A stretch of 41,355 nt of DNA from Microbacterium oryzae (GTDB lineage: Bacteria > Actinomycetota > Actinomycetes > Actinomycetales > Microbacteriaceae): NCBI RefSeq assembly GCF_030406385.1, contig NZ_JAUEPM010000014.1:1-41355 (forward strand), read 5' to 3'. Below the pieces are notes generated by a model. The model was given only the letters and a program-made list of their open reading frames with translations, was not told the DNA's origin and did not search any database. Position 1 is the first letter of the stretch. Every line of letters begins with the position of its first letter. The translations under genes were made by a program, and so were the position numbers. Below are positions 7,517 through 14,843 of this stretch, in pieces.

Positions 7517-8530
7517 TCAGGCGCCCTGCAGGCAGCCCGAGGAACGCACGGGAACGATGTGCTCCGCCCCGATGCAGGAGTAGACGGTGGCCACGCGGTC
7601 GCGCAGGGCGTCGAGCCGTTCGCGCCAGGCGCGCGCGTCCCGCGCCGCATGCTCCGCCGTCACCCGTCGGAAGACCACGGCGGTTCCCGGTCGGGCCTGT
7701 CCCAGGGTGTCGAGCGAGGTGGACGTGACGACGGCGAGCACGGGATACCCCGCCGTCACACCCCGCCCGCGATGGAGGACGAGCAGCTCGTCCCCCGGCG
7801 GCACCTCGACCGCTCCGACGGGCACACCGCGCGAGATCATCTCATCGCTGCGCACGCGCTCCGGCAGCGAGCCCGTCAGGCGCAGTCCGATGTGGTTGCT
7901 TCGCGGGGTGACCCGGTACGGTGCGTCGAAGAGCCGCCGGGATGTGCCGGCAAACTCGTCGACGTCGGGGCCGTCTGTGACGTCGATGTACGCGACATCG
8001 CCGAAGAACGGGCGGTCGACGCCGAAGTTGAACAGGGAGATGCCGAAGTACGGATTGATCGGCGCGGCGGTCTGAGCGTTGAGGGCCACCTGTCCGCCGT
8101 CGGTCAGGAAGCTGCCGAAGCCGATGACCGTGTCGGGGGCACAGCTGCCGAGAAGCCCGGGGACCGCGAAGGACCCGTGGACGGCGACGTATGCGCGCAT
8201 CCCGCCGGTCATCGAGGACAGCGCCACCGTCTGCCCGGCGCAGACGGACACCGGCTCCCACATCGGTCGCTCGCAGCCGTCGACCGTCAGCGCCACCGGC
8301 GCTCCCGTCACCGCGATGAGCACGTCGACGCTGGGCACGAACGCGGTGTCGAAGGCGACTGCCTCGATGAGGGGCGCAGCCTCGTCGTTCGCGACGAGGA
8401 TGTTCGCCACCCGGGCGGAGTACTGGTCGAGCGCGCCGTTCACGGGGAGGCCGAACGCAGGCCCGCGGAACCGGCCGAGGTCGGTCACGGCCGCTCGCCC
8501 GGCGAGGGTGATCGTGAGGTGCGGACTCAC
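7517..8530 (-). CDS. pxpC: Biotin-dependent carboxyltransferase-like subunit (PxpC/KipA family, divergent)
   Basis: The 337-residue protein matches PxpC: VTDLGRFRGPAFGLPVNGAL near the N-terminus, GGMRAYVAVHGSFAVPGLLG, VTPRSNHIGLRLTGSLP, and GRGVTAGYPVLAVV. In the known complex PxpA, PxpB and PxpC open 5-oxoproline to glutamate with ATP. Differences from the usual sequence include TD for the common QD before LGR, NHIG for SNRMG, and TAGYP for TGGYP. The GTG start has a strong AGGAGGCGA site and overlaps the pxpB stop by 4 nt. The subunit assignment is firm; the substrate is doubtful because all three subunits are divergent. Confidence 0.85.
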   Translation of the reverse strand: MSPHLTITLAGRAAVTDLGRFRGPAFGLPVNGALDQYSARVANILVANDEAAPLIEAVAFDTAFVPSVDVLIAVTGAPVALTVDGCERPMWEPVSVCAGQTVALSSMTGGMRAYVAVHGSFAVPGLLGSCAPDTVIGFGSFLTDGGQVALNAQTAAPINPYFGISLFNFGVDRPFFGDVAYIDVTDGPDVDEFAGTSRRLFDAPYRVTPRSNHIGLRLTGSLPERVRSDEMISRGVPVGAVEVPPGDELLVLHRGRGVTAGYPVLAVVTSTSLDTLGQARPGTAVVFRRVTAEHAARDARAWRERLDALRDRVATVYSCIGAEHIVPVRSSGCLQGA

Positions 8531-9249
8531 TTCGCCTCCTCCTTCGTGGCTTCCAAGCGCATCCCCCGCAGTGCGTCGAACTCCGCCTCGTCGATGCGAC
8601 GGAAGCGGAGGACGTCGCCCGGCGCGTAGGGAACGAGCGGTTCGGCGGCGAGATCCAGCACCGTGTACGGCGTGCGCCCGATGAGGGACCACCCGCCCGG
8701 TGCGGGAGCGGGTGTGATCGTCGCCTGCCTTCCGGCCAGGGAGACCGCCCCCTGAGGGACGTGCGTCCGGGGACTCTTGAGGCGAGGGACCGGCACCGGC
8801 AGCGCGGGCCCGTCGAGCATGGGAGATCCGCCAGGAGCGCCGAGGCAGCGGATGACGTAGGTGGGAGCGAGATGCGCCTCGATGACGGCCTCCTCATCGA
8901 GACCCGTCGTGCGCGCGACGTCGGCGAGGTCCGGGCCGCCCTCGCCGCCGTAGAGCACGGGGACGATGAACTCGCGGGGATTCTCCGTGAGGGGCTGCGA
9001 GGGATCGACCTCCGACAGCACCACCGAGACGATCGCAGTCATCGCAGCCGCGCTCGTGATCATCGGGTCGAACTCGATGAGCACGGACTCGTAGGTGGGG
9101 ATCGCCGAGTGCACCCCGGGCACACCGGGGACGCTCACGGCGCGCGCGATCATGTGCACCAGACGCCAGTCGCTCTCGCGGTCGCCCGTGGTGCCGGTGA
9201 CGCGGAGCGCCGCCTCCCCCGTCTCCTGGATGCGAGCGGAGGCGCTCAC
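8527..9249 (-). CDS. pxpB: PxpB/KipI-family lactam-opening subunit, divergent
   Basis: The 240-residue protein keeps the PxpB/KipI framework: VPVLYGGEGGPDLADVAR at 96-113, EAHLAPTY with His126, KSPRTHVPQGAVSLAGRQ and APGGWSLIGRTP. The most conserved stretch of the family, LGFxPGFPYL, is replaced by LGAPGGSPML at 136-145, and the usual QTGVYP reads QATITP. Loss of the aromatic residues suggests a changed substrate pocket. It starts with GTG overlapping pxpA by 4 nt and ends overlapping pxpC by 4 nt, so a stoichiometric complex is likely. KipI proteins can also inhibit kinases, but operon context argues for the enzyme subunit. Confidence 0.85.
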   Translation of the reverse strand: MSASARIQETGEAALRVTGTTGDRESDWRLVHMIARAVSVPGVPGVHSAIPTYESVLIEFDPMITSAAAMTAIVSVVLSEVDPSQPLTENPREFIVPVLYGGEGGPDLADVARTTGLDEEAVIEAHLAPTYVIRCLGAPGGSPMLDGPALPVPVPRLKSPRTHVPQGAVSLAGRQATITPAPAPGGWSLIGRTPYTVLDLAAEPLVPYAPGDVLRFRRIDEAEFDALRGMRLEATKEEAK

Positions 9250-10019
9250 CGCAGGCTCTCCGCATCCAGCGGAGCGATCGCCACTCCCGATGCCTCGAGC
9301 TGCGTGCGGATCTCGCGCGCCACCGCGACGGCGCTGGGCGTGTCTCCGTGAAGCAGGACCGTGTCCACGTGGACGGAGATGTCGACGCCGTTCACGCTTC
9401 CGATCTTCCCCTCGACGACCATGCGGACAGTGCGCTCGGCGACCTCGGCAGGATCATGGATGACGGCTCCGGGCTGTGAGCGCGGCACGAGCGTGCCGTC
9501 GTCCTGGTACGCCCGGTCGGCGATGCCGACGATGCCGACGGCGAGACCCGCAGCTCGCGCGGCGTCGGCGAGCTCGCCGTCCTGCGCCAGCACGATGAGA
9601 TCCCGATCGAAGCCGAGAACGGCGTCCACCACGGCCTGCGCGTAGTCGGCGCGCGTGGCGACCAGGTTGCCGAGGCGCCCGTGCGGAGCGACGTGAGCGA
9701 GCGACGTGCCGTGATGCGCCGCGAACGCCGCGAGGGCGCCCATCTGGTAGGTGACGTCCGTCCGGACCTCGTGTGGGGTGAGGTCCATCGCTCGACGGCC
9801 GAAGCCGACGAGGTCGGGGAAGCTCGGGTGCGCGCCGACCGCGACGCCGCGCTCCCGGCAAGCCGCCACCGTGCGGTCCATGATCCGCGGGTCGCCGGCG
9901 TGGAACCCGCACGCCACGTTGGCGGAGGTGAGGATGTCGAGGAGCGCGTCGTCGTCGCCCATGCGCCAGTCGCCGAATCCCTCGCCGAGGTCGGCGACCA
10001 GATCGATACTCCGAGTCAC
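9246..10019 (-). CDS. pxpA: LamB/YcsF family PxpA-like subunit, divergent
   Basis: The 257-residue protein shows the LamB/YcsF pattern: ADLGEGFGD, TSANVACGFHAGDPRIM (31-47), VGAHPSFPDLVGFGRRAM (61-78), GTLVPRSQPGAVI and LLHGDTPSAV. Three positions that are near-invariant in 5-oxoprolinase PxpA differ: DLN near the start is DLV (Val8), the KPHGxLYN segment is APHGRLGN (Ala111, Arg115, Gly117), and the Glu before FADR is Val164 (VGIADR). The protein is first in the operon, 94 nt downstream of the TGGCACG element, with GGAAGGAGC before its start. It is predicted to bind a cyclic amide acid other than plain 5-oxoproline; that is inference from the substitutions. Confidence 0.87.
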   Translation of the reverse strand: MTRSIDLVADLGEGFGDWRMGDDDALLDILTSANVACGFHAGDPRIMDRTVAACRERGVAVGAHPSFPDLVGFGRRAMDLTPHEVRTDVTYQMGALAAFAAHHGTSLAHVAPHGRLGNLVATRADYAQAVVDAVLGFDRDLIVLAQDGELADAARAAGLAVGIVGIADRAYQDDGTLVPRSQPGAVIHDPAEVAERTVRMVVEGKIGSVNGVDISVHVDTVLLHGDTPSAVAVAREIRTQLEASGVAIAPLDAESLR

Positions 10020-10079
10020 CCGAGGGCTCCTTCCGTCGTCGAAGGCACGTGGTCAGTCGCGCCAGAAGCACGTTATGCA

Positions 10080-10131
10080 ATGAAACGCCGTCGCGACGCC
10101 AAAGGCAAAGCGTGTTGCCGAGTTCGTGCCA
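10080..10131 (-). promoter_or_regulatory. Predicted activated promoter of the pxpA operon
   Basis: Read in the direction of transcription, TGGCACGAACTCGGCAAC (10131-10114) is followed by 4 nt, a -35 candidate TTTGCC (10109-10104), 18 nt, and a -10 candidate TTTCAT (10085-10080, 4/6). The 18-mer shares TGGCACG-N5-GGCA with the sites at 2058 and 11824 and has the same 4-nt gap to the -35. The leader would be about 55 nt. Confidence 0.48.
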
Positions 10132-10187
10132 CAAAGCAGGGAGTTCACCCCGCAGGCCGCATCTTCGCGCGACGGATAGATGAAGGC

Positions 10188-10206
10188 GTGGCAAATTCAT
10201 TGCCAC
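10188..10206. promoter_or_regulatory. Palindromic site, copy 2
   Basis: GTGGCAAATTCATTGCCAC is a perfect 7-bp inverted repeat with a 5-nt spacer. Seventeen of its bases (10190-10206) recur identically at 11901-11917 upstream of the transporter. The core GGCAA-N5-TTGCC lies 58 nt upstream of the TGGCACG element of the pxpA promoter. No gene is seen in 10020-10276. Confidence 0.6.
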
Positions 10207-10276
10207 GTCCGGCTGTCCTCTCGCGCTCGGATCGGCGCAGAGGGCGCCGACCCCAGTCCGCCGCGCGGGACGCGGA

Positions 10277-10307
10277 GAGCCCGGGGTGCCGATGGCACCC
10301 CGGGCTC
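10277..10307 (-). terminator. Terminator hairpin of the MHS transporter
   Basis: GAGCCCGGGGTGCC, loop GAT, GGCACCCCGGGCTC: a perfect 14-bp stem beginning 23 nt past the transporter stop. It separates the transporter transcript from the pxpA promoter. Confidence 0.85.
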
Positions 10308-10330
10308 GCTCTGAGCGGCGTCTCGCTCGT

Positions 10331-11683
10331 CTACGGAACCAGGATGGACGAGGTGACGGCGTCCTTCTCCTTCTGCGTCTGCTGCGCGTCGTCGAGCTCA
10401 TCGAGCGTGAGCCGGTGCGTCTCCTTGGCGGTCAGCGCGGCGATCACCGCGACCAGAGCGAGACCGATGCCGAGCATGCCGGGGCCGACCCAGTTCTTCA
10501 GGTCGCCGCCGGACAGAGCCGTCGAGGCGACCGGCCCGATGGCGCCGGCCAGCGCGAAGCCGATCTGCGTGCCCACGGCGAGGCCGGAGACCCGCACGCG
10601 GTTCGGGAACATCTCCGCAAAGAACGCGGGCCAGGCAGCATTGGCGGTGGAGTAGAAGAAGCCGTTGCAGAGGATGCCGAGCACGAAGATCATCGGCCAG
10701 TTGCCCTGCGTGATCGCCCACAGGTAGGGCAGGGTCGTGATGCCCGCACCCAGCGCGCCGATGATGAACACGGTCCGGCGTCCGATGTAGTCCGCGACAT
10801 AGCCGGCGAGCGGCGTGTAGAGCAGGGCGAGCAGGCTCGCCAGCACCGGCACCCACAGCATGGTCGACTTGTCGAGCCCGTAGCCGGTCGTGGCGAAGGC
10901 GACCGAGAAGGTGGCGAAGAGATAGCTGACGCCCGCGACCATGGCGCAGGCGGCGACGCGGATGATCTTGACCCAGTGGAACCGCGTCACCTGCTTGAGA
11001 GGCGCGAGCTGCACCTTGATGGCCTGGGTCTCGATGAAGGCCGGCGGCTCCTGGAGCGAGCGTCGGATGATGTAGGCCACGACGACCACGACGGCGGAGA
11101 GCCAGAACGGGACGCGCCATCCCCAGCTCAGCAAGTCCTCCTGAGGCAGGGCCGCGAACGGGATGAAGACGGCCGTCGCAAGCAGACCACCCGACGCCGA
11201 GCCGCTCGTGACGAAGCTGGTCGTGAACGCACGACGGTGGTCGGACGCGTGCTCGAGGCTCATCGAGATCGCGCTGGCCTGCTCTCCCGAGACCGACAGG
11301 CCCTGCAGGACGCGGATGACCACCAGCAGGATCGGCGCGAGGACTCCGATCTGGTCGTAGGTCGGCAGGCAGCCGACGACGAACGTGCAGACGCCGATGC
11401 CGAACAGGGTCAGCATCATGACGAACTTGCGGCCGAATCGGTCGCCGAGCGGGCCCAGGATGAAGGCACCGAGGGGTCGCACGACGTATCCCACAGCCAG
11501 CGTGACCATGCTCAGCAGCACACGGATGCCGGCGGGCAGCTCCGGGGGGAAGAAGAGCTGGTTGAGCACGAGGGCGGCAGCGGTGCCGTATACGGCGAAG
11601 TCGTAGTACTCCAGGGTCGTGCCGACCCAGGAGGCTATTGCGGCTCGCGCCGGCGTCTTCTTGAGTGCTGAGGTTGTTGTCAT
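10331..11683 (-). CDS. MFS transporter, metabolite:H+ symporter (MHS) family
   Basis: The 450-residue protein has the MHS hallmarks: WVGTTLEYYDFAVYGTAAAL at the first membrane segment, VRPLGAFILGPLGDRFGRK in the loop 2-3 motif, RVLQGLSVSGEQASA near TM4, and ADYIGRRTVF in the second half; about 12 hydrophobic segments can be traced. The family takes up carboxylates such as citrate, 2-oxoglutarate, proline/betaine or aromatic acids by proton symport. The ATG at 11683 follows GGAGGCGA. It has its own promoter and terminator but shares both regulatory elements with the pxpA operon, so it is probably the uptake system for that operon's substrate. Substrate identity is inferred only as a small carboxylate. 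Confidence 0.9.
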   Translation of the reverse strand: MTTTSALKKTPARAAIASWVGTTLEYYDFAVYGTAAALVLNQLFFPPELPAGIRVLLSMVTLAVGYVVRPLGAFILGPLGDRFGRKFVMMLTLFGIGVCTFVVGCLPTYDQIGVLAPILLVVIRVLQGLSVSGEQASAISMSLEHASDHRRAFTTSFVTSGSASGGLLATAVFIPFAALPQEDLLSWGWRVPFWLSAVVVVVAYIIRRSLQEPPAFIETQAIKVQLAPLKQVTRFHWVKIIRVAACAMVAGVSYLFATFSVAFATTGYGLDKSTMLWVPVLASLLALLYTPLAGYVADYIGRRTVFIIGALGAGITTLPYLWAITQGNWPMIFVLGILCNGFFYSTANAAWPAFFAEMFPNRVRVSGLAVGTQIGFALAGAIGPVASTALSGGDLKNWVGPGMLGIGLALVAVIAALTAKETHRLTLDELDDAQQTQKEKDAVTSSILVP

Positions 11684-11789
11684 TTCGCCTCCATTGGCAA
11701 TCGGCGGTGCGGCGACGGATCGGGATTCGTTTGTCGGCGCCGGGGACCCTGCTCGGTGAGTCGGGGGCTGGGTATCGCGGGCTGCTCGA

Positions 11790-11841
11790 ACTATACGAAT
11801 CGACACGAAACCAGAACAAGCACTGTGCCACAGCCGTGCCA
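11790..11841 (-). promoter_or_regulatory. Predicted activated promoter of the MHS transporter
   Basis: In transcription order: TGGCACGGCTGTGGCACA (11841-11824), 4 nt, -35 TTGTTC (11819-11814), 18 nt, -10 TATAGT (11795-11790). The -10 is the best of the three related promoters. The direct TGGCAC repeats are 11 bp apart. The leader would be about 100 nt. No gene is seen in 11684-12008. Confidence 0.55.
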
Positions 11842-11900
11842 AGGCGGCGGTACGCATGCCCGCCGATTCGCGGCTGCAGGCGTGAGCGAGCCGAATCGCC

Positions 11901-11917
11901 GGCAAATTCATTGCCAC
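11901..11917. promoter_or_regulatory. Palindromic site, copy 3
   Basis: GGCAAATTCATTGCCAC is identical to 10190-10206. The core GGCAA-N5-TTGCC lies 59 nt upstream of the TGGCACG element at 11841-11824, matching the spacing at the other two promoters. Confidence 0.6.
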
Positions 11918-12008
11918 AGTTCGATCTGGGCGCCGCTGGTTGCTGCAACGGCGAATTGCGCGATCGCCTGAGCGGCTATGCGCGGTCATCGTCGGCGCCG
12001 CCGCGAAC

Positions 12009-12467
12009 TCAGCTTGGAAGGGTCGAACTCGTTCCGCAGTCGGCGCCAGTACCCGCGCGGACGGTGTCGAGGGTGCGCAGGAGGTCCGTCCATAGACCGT
12101 CCGGCATCAGCGACAGTCGCTGCACCCAGTAGGCGCGCACGCGTTCGATGTGCGCTACAGCGGTCTCCGTGACGGTGAATCCAGTGCCCCGCACGGAGCC
12201 GTCGGCACCGCCGGAGCAGACGAGCCCCTTCCGCTCGAGGGCGTGCGCGGTCGCACTCACGTTGCTGCGCTGCAGACCCGTCGCCTCAGCGATTTTCATC
12301 GCGGTACTGCCGGGGGCGCGGTGGATCTCCCGGATCACCGTGATCTCTGTCCCGGTAAGGGCCGCGACCTCCTGTGCAGTCGCCCCACGCAGCTCGAGGT
12401 GGTGGGCGAGCGCGATGACAGCATCCGCGAGATCGGCCAGGACATCCGGGGTGGCGTCCTTGCTCAT
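12009..12467 (-). CDS. MarR-family transcriptional regulator
   Basis: The 152-residue protein is a winged-helix MarR protein: TEITVIREIHRAPGSTAMKI leads into the recognition region EATGLQRSNVSATAHALERK, then the wing GLVCSGGADGSVRGTGFTVT. N- and C-terminal helices would form the dimer interface. The ATG at 12467 follows GGGAG; an ATG at 12476 is possible. It is divergent from a DHA2 efflux pump with a dyad (12482-12497) between them, the usual layout of a repressor controlling a drug or aromatic-acid exporter. Inducer is unknown. Confidence 0.88.
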   Translation of the reverse strand: MSKDATPDVLADLADAVIALAHHLELRGATAQEVAALTGTEITVIREIHRAPGSTAMKIAEATGLQRSNVSATAHALERKGLVCSGGADGSVRGTGFTVTETAVAHIERVRAYWVQRLSLMPDGLWTDLLRTLDTVRAGTGADCGTSSTLPS

Positions 12468-12481
12468 ATCTCCCATCTTAC

Positions 12482-12497
12482 TGTATGTTTTTATACA
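12482..12497. promoter_or_regulatory. Dyad operator candidate for the divergent MarR regulator
   Basis: TGTATGTTTTTATACA is a perfect 5-bp inverted repeat (TGTAT/ATACA) with a 6-nt spacer in an AT-rich island that stands out from the GC-rich surroundings. It begins 14 nt before the MarR start and probably overlaps its promoter. Confidence 0.55.
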
Positions 12498-12550
12498 CAA
12501 GGGGGCTGTGTGCGATCGAGGTAGCGCACGCCCGCGCAGTACTGCTGCCA

Positions 12551-12608
12551 CGTTCGGTCCTTGCGCACAGCGCCCTCGCAAGGACACCCCGCCTTCGTTC
12601 GGGCCTTG
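12551..12608 (+). promoter_or_regulatory. mRNA leader of the efflux pump with competing hairpins
   Basis: GTCCTTGCG (12557-12565) and CGCAAGGAC (12577-12585) form a perfect 9-bp stem with an 11-nt loop. The first arm belongs to CGTTCGGTCCTTG (12551-12563), which recurs with one mismatch as CGTTCGGGCCTTG (12596-12608). The central arm could therefore pair with either copy. This is the layout of a leader that switches structure, although a switch is not proven. Confidence 0.4.
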
Positions 12609-12656
12609 TCTCGCGTGCGTTCTCGCTACATGACGAACGAAAGAGCACACGCACCG

Positions 12657-14213
12657 ATGACCTCGACTGCTCCCATTCGTCGCGACACCCGCAGTAGCGG
12701 GCTTCGCGGCAATCCCACCGCCACCCTCGTGTCCGTCGCGTTCGGCCTGTTCATGGTGGGTCTGGATGCCACTGTGGTCTCGATCGCGAATCCCGCGATC
12801 GCCGCCGATCTCGGCACCAGCTTCGCCGAGCTGCAGTGGATCACGAACGTCTACCTGCTCGGTCTTGCCGCGTTCCTGATCCTCGGCGGCAAGATCGGCG
12901 ACCGTTTCGGCAGGCGCCGCACCTATGTCTTCGGCGTCGCTGCGTTCGCCCTCACCTCCGTCGCGATCGGCCTGGTCGGCAGCACCACGGGAGTCATCGT
13001 CTTCCGCGCGCTCCAGGGCGCCTCCGCCGCAATGCTCATGCCGCAGACCCTTGCCTTGCTGAGGTCCACGTTCCCGCGCGAGAGGTTCGGCATGGCGGTC
13101 GGCGTCTGGGGCGGTGTGTCCTCCGTGGCGATCGCCGCCGGCCCCATCGTCGGTGGCGCACTGGTGGCGACCCTCGGCTGGGAGTCGATCTTCTACATCA
13201 ACGCCCCGATCGCCCTCATCGGCGTGATCTTCTCCGCACTCGCGCTCAAGGAATCCACCGCGGAGCGCCAGCAGGGCCGCTTCGATATCCTCGGCGTGAT
13301 CCTGCTCGCCACCGGGCTTGCCAGCCTCATCGTCGCTATCGTCCAAGCTGAGGTCTGGGGTTGGAGCAGCGGCCTCACCATCGGCGCGTTCGTGCTCGGC
13401 ATCGTGCTCCTGGGGTTGTTCGTGCTCACCGAGTGGAGGACGAGGAACCCCCTTCTGCCGCTGACCCTGTTCGGCTCCCGCGGCTTCAGCATCGGCGGCC
13501 TGGCCATCGGAACGAACTTCTTCACCTTGCTCGGCGTGACCTTCTTCCTCACGCTCTACCTGATGAACCTCCGCGGCATCGAGGGACTCACGGCCGGGCT
13601 CATGCTGCTCCCCCTCTCAGGTGTCTCGATCATCGCGTCGCCCATCGCTGCGGTCGTCGTGCACAAGATCACTGCGAAGTGGACGATGATCACGGGGCTC
13701 CTGCTGATCGCGGTCTCGTTCTTCTCCCTCGTGGCCACAAGTGTCGATTCCCCGTACTGGGGCATGGTGATCCCCTTCGTCGCGCTGTCATTCGGCGTCG
13801 GGTTCACCATGACCGCCGGCGCGGACTCCATCGTCGGCAGCGCACCCGTCCAGTACGCGGGCGTCGCCGGGGGGTTCCAGGCGACTATGCTGCAGCTCGG
13901 CGGCGCACTCGGCACCGCGGTGTTCGCGGCCGTCGTCTCCTCAAGCGTGAACAGTGGCACCGAGAGCATCGATCTCACCGCCCCGGACCGCGGCTCTCTC
14001 GCCCAGGGCATCGTGCCCGCACAGCTGACCGGCGCCGACGTCGTGGCCGCGCAGGACGCGTTCCTGAACGGCTTCCACAACGCCTTGGTCGTCGGCGCGA
14101 CCGTCGCGGTCGTCGTCGCCGCCCTCGCGCTCGTCTTCATCCGCACTCGCCGCCATGCCAGCGTGAAGACGGTGCTCGAGGAGACCGTCGAAGGCGAGGC
14201 CGGCCACCGCTGA
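12657..14213 (+). CDS. MFS transporter, DHA2 (EmrB/QacA) family, 14 TM segments
   Basis: The protein (518 residues from 12657) has DHA2 features: FMVGLDATVVSIANPAIAAD in TM1 (motif D1), GGKIGDRFGRRR in loop 2-3 (motif A), RALQGASAAMLMPQ (motif B), and GGVSSVAIAAGPIVGGAL (motif C, antiporter). Fourteen hydrophobic segments can be traced to the C-terminus. It would export drugs or aromatic compounds in exchange for protons. The ATG at 12657 has a weak AAAGAG upstream; the ATG at 12630 is an alternative with no ribosome site. Its divergent MarR gene is the likely repressor. A long structured leader lies between the operator and the start. Confidence 0.92.
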   Translation: MTSTAPIRRDTRSSGLRGNPTATLVSVAFGLFMVGLDATVVSIANPAIAADLGTSFAELQWITNVYLLGLAAFLILGGKIGDRFGRRRTYVFGVAAFALTSVAIGLVGSTTGVIVFRALQGASAAMLMPQTLALLRSTFPRERFGMAVGVWGGVSSVAIAAGPIVGGALVATLGWESIFYINAPIALIGVIFSALALKESTAERQQGRFDILGVILLATGLASLIVAIVQAEVWGWSSGLTIGAFVLGIVLLGLFVLTEWRTRNPLLPLTLFGSRGFSIGGLAIGTNFFTLLGVTFFLTLYLMNLRGIEGLTAGLMLLPLSGVSIIASPIAAVVVHKITAKWTMITGLLLIAVSFFSLVATSVDSPYWGMVIPFVALSFGVGFTMTAGADSIVGSAPVQYAGVAGGFQATMLQLGGALGTAVFAAVVSSSVNSGTESIDLTAPDRGSLAQGIVPAQLTGADVVAAQDAFLNGFHNALVVGATVAVVVAALALVFIRTRRHASVKTVLEETVEGEAGHR

Positions 14214-14307
14214 CTGCGGCCGCCGAGTGTCTCTCCTCAGTCACGGACGAGGCACTCGGCGCCGCACGTGGCAGGGGGTCGGCAGCCGTGCCTGTTGTCA
14301 GAGACTG

Positions 14308-14345
14308 TTTCATCTGTCTGAAATGTTATCCGCTTCTGTCATACT
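14308..14345 (+). promoter_or_regulatory. Promoter and dyad operator of the second MarR-type gene
   Basis: TTTCATCTGTCTGAAA (14308-14323) is a perfect 5-bp inverted repeat with a 6-nt spacer. Its right arm forms the -35 candidate CTGAAA (14318-14323); 16 nt later is CATACT (14340-14345) as -10, which puts the transcript start at or next to the GTG at 14352, so the mRNA is probably leaderless. A near-identical dyad overlaps the purU promoter. Confidence 0.5.
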
Positions 14346-14351
14346 AGGGCG

Positions 14352-14819
14352 GTGACGACTGTTCCTGGCTGGACTGACGGCCTTCCCTACCGCCTGTTTC
14401 GCGCGAACCAGGCGGTGCAGCGCCTACTCGCTCAACAGACAACTCATCTTGGCGTGACGATCACTCAGCTCGGTTTCGCGGTGCATCTCGATGCGCTGGG
14501 GCGGTTGTCGGGATCCGACCTTGCGAGGCACTTCGGTGTCAGTCCCCAGTCCGCGTCGATGGCGCTCGGCGGGCTGGAGCGCCTGGGGTGGGTGGAGCGG
14601 ACTCCGCATCCCGTGCACAAGCGGGTGATCTGGTTCGGCGTCACTCCCCTGGGGAGCGAACAGGCTCAGGCGGGTCGTGCGATCCTGGGGCAATTCCATG
14701 CAATGCTGGAGGAGCGTCTCAGCACGTCCTTCGTGTCCGATCTTCAGCAGATGCTACTCGAGTTGTCGGCAGATCTAGTCGGCGAGGAGCAGCCGCCGCA
14801 GCCGCTATGGCCAGCGTGA
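14352..14819 (+). CDS. MarR-like winged-helix transcriptional regulator
   Basis: The 155-residue protein has an N-terminal helix (YRLFRANQAVQRLLAQQTTH), then LSGSDLARHFGVSPQSASMA as the helix-turn-helix and a wing HPVHKRVIWFGVTPLG, followed by C-terminal dimer helices. It starts with GTG at 14352 without a Shine-Dalgarno, fitting a leaderless mRNA. It is convergent with folD, the last gene of the purU-ligM operon. The dyad in its promoter recurs at the purU promoter, so it is a good candidate for local regulator of the one-carbon module. Ligand might be a methoxylated aromatic acid or its product; this is inference. Confidence 0.85.
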   Translation: MTTVPGWTDGLPYRLFRANQAVQRLLAQQTTHLGVTITQLGFAVHLDALGRLSGSDLARHFGVSPQSASMALGGLERLGWVERTPHPVHKRVIWFGVTPLGSEQAQAGRAILGQFHAMLEERLSTSFVSDLQQMLLELSADLVGEEQPPQPLWPA

Positions 14820-14843
14820 CGACAGGGTCCCCTTCTCAGAAAG

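Noticed and set aside
10104..10119. GGCAA-N6-TTGCC as a further palindromic operator
   Set aside because: The spacer differs (6, not 5), and the bases are already explained by the -35 candidate and the direct repeat at this promoter.
12468..13346. Long minus-strand N-terminal extension of the first MarR gene
   Set aside because: It runs through the efflux-pump gene in a shadow frame; GGGAG before 12467 and the MarR domain boundary set the start.
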